Position numbers and translations under genes: made by a program. Source: WVXT01 sp964345635 (GTDB taxonomy: Bacteria; UBA6262; WVXT01). Taken from it: DNA of 6,161 nt. Below, piece after piece: positions 5,273 through 6,161 of the stretch (the stretch's first letter is position 1; each line of letters starts with the position of its first letter). Location: assembly GCA_964345635.1 (NCBI GenBank), contig CAYFRM010000081.1:1-6161 (forward strand), written 5' to 3'. The notes below the pieces were generated by a model. The model made no database searches. It was not told the origin of the DNA and worked only from the letters and a program-made list of their open reading frames with translations.

Positions 5273-6161
5273 ATGGAGGAGAGGATTACAACACCGGTTA
5301 TAAAGAATGAGGAAGAGAGGAAATTCGACTATACCCTCAGGCCCAGGATATTGGAAGAGTTCGTGGGTCAGATAAAGTTAAAGGAAAATCTTAAGATATT
5401 TTTCGCCGCAGCAAAAAAGAGAAAAGAACCTCTTGACCATTGTCTCTTTTACAGCCCTCCGGGGTTGGGGAAGACTACACTTGCCCACATAATTGCTAAC
5501 GAATTAAAAGTGAATATAAAAATAACTTCCGGTCCTATATTGGAACGGGTGGGCGATCTGGCCGCTCTTCTAACCGACCTTTCTGACGGAGATGTCTTCT
5601 TTATTGACGAGATTCATCGACTTAACCGTATGGTCGAAGAAGCGTTATATCCGGCAATGGAAGAATATAATTTGGATATAATAATCGGGCAGGGCCCCAG
5701 CGCCAGAAATATTAAACTTCAGCTTCCCCATTTCACCTTAGTGGGTGCGACTACCCGAGCAGGTTCCCTGACGTCTCCTTTAAGAGAGAGATTTGGCATT
5801 GTAGCCCGGCTCAATTTCTATACCGATAGTGAACTGGAACAGATAGTTCTTCGCTCCGCGGGAATTTTGAATATTGTTGTGGACCCGGGGGGAGCCAGGG
5901 AAATTGCCCACAGGAGTCGTGCTACGCCCCGGGTGGCTAATCGGCTTTTAAGAAGAGTGCGTGATTATGCACAGGTCAAAGCAGACGGGAGAATTTCGGA
6001 GGAGATTGCCCAAAAAGCCCTGGAGATGTTCGAGGTCGACGGGATGGGACTGGATAATATGGACCGCAAAATTTTGACTACAATCATTGAGAAGTTTTCC
6101 GGCGGCCCGGTAGGCTTGGAGACAATAGCAGTGGCTGTAGGCGAAGAGACAGAAACCATAA
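5273..6161 (+). CDS. ruvB: Holliday junction branch-migration ATPase RuvB (3' end cut by window)
   Basis: RuvB is the AAA+ hexameric motor that pulls DNA through the RuvA-junction complex. From ATG at 5273 the frame stays open for 296 codons to the window edge; the family is usually about 335-350 residues, so some 40-50 C-terminal residues are outside. Seen in order: the N-terminal LRPRILEEFVGQ (22-33), Walker A SPPGLGKT (61-68), TSGPILERVGDLAALLT (85-101), Walker B FFIDEIHRL (109-117), YPAMEEYNLDIIIGQGPSAR (126-145), sensor 1 GATTRAG (158-164), the arginine-finger region SPLRERFGI (168-176), sensor 2 TPRVANRLLRRVRDYA (218-233) and the start of the winged-helix domain with DGMGLDNMDRK and KFSGGPVGL (256-282). 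Oddity: the first Walker A residue, normally Gly, is Ser61. It is the last gene seen in the yebC-ruvCAB operon. Confidence 0.96.
   Translation, partial: MEERITTPVIKNEEERKFDYTLRPRILEEFVGQIKLKENLKIFFAAAKKRKEPLDHCLFYSPPGLGKTTLAHIIANELKVNIKITSGPILERVGDLAALLTDLSDGDVFFIDEIHRLNRMVEEALYPAMEEYNLDIIIGQGPSARNIKLQLPHFTLVGATTRAGSLTSPLRERFGIVARLNFYTDSELEQIVLRSAGILNIVVDPGGAREIAHRSRATPRVANRLLRRVRDYAQVKADGRISEEIAQKALEMFEVDGMGLDNMDRKILTTIIEKFSGGPVGLETIAVAVGEETETI

Noticed and set aside
1..6161. Mobile element, CRISPR array, prophage or defence system
   Set aside because: No transposase, integrase, terminal repeats, spaced direct repeats or toxin-antitoxin-like small genes were seen. All genes are core housekeeping types apart from the beta-barrel.

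Overview
The window reads as a chromosomal segment of a Gram-negative-type (diderm) bacterium. All genes lie on the + strand. The diderm inference rests on one protein, a signal-peptide-bearing predicted outer-membrane beta-barrel. The encoded proteins are clearly bacterial but diverge from the E. coli forms at several normally fixed motifs. That, with an EF-G paralogue of the EF-G-2 type, makes me suspect an uncultured or deep-branching lineage (an Omnitrophota-like candidate phylum is one guess). I cannot establish this from the sequence alone.

Layout: (1) Bases 1-75 are the 3' end of a 23S rRNA, followed after a spacer of about 32 nt by a complete 5S rRNA (about 108-225). No tRNA fits between or behind them. 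(2) Only about 41 nt after the 5S, a 240-residue secreted beta-barrel-like protein of unknown function begins (267-989). It is closed by a strong rho-independent terminator (1022-1052). (3) A near-consensus promoter (1097-1125) drives an EF-G paralogue (1164-3197). (4) A second, similar promoter embedded in a palindrome (3259-3291) precedes a tight four-gene run: yebC (3348-4097), ruvC (4126-4614), ruvA (4641-5243) and ruvB (from 5273, cut by the window end). The gaps between these genes are 26-29 nt.

How the genes work together: RuvA binds the Holliday junction, RuvB is the AAA+ motor that drives branch migration and RuvC resolves the junction. The run therefore encodes a complete recombination/repair resolvasome. 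YebC, a ribosome-linked or regulatory protein, is its common bacterial neighbour. The EF-G paralogue next door is a translation factor with its own promoter, although no clear terminator separates it from yebC.

I found no mobile element, CRISPR array, phage gene or new multi-gene system. The points worth a second look are molecular. RuvA has lost the glycine hairpin of its second helix-hairpin-helix motif and its acidic pin. RuvB has a Ser in place of the first Walker A Gly. The EF-G paralogue has Tyr in place of the catalytic His. The two promoters share a motif across the -10. An outer-membrane protein gene sits directly behind the rRNA operon.
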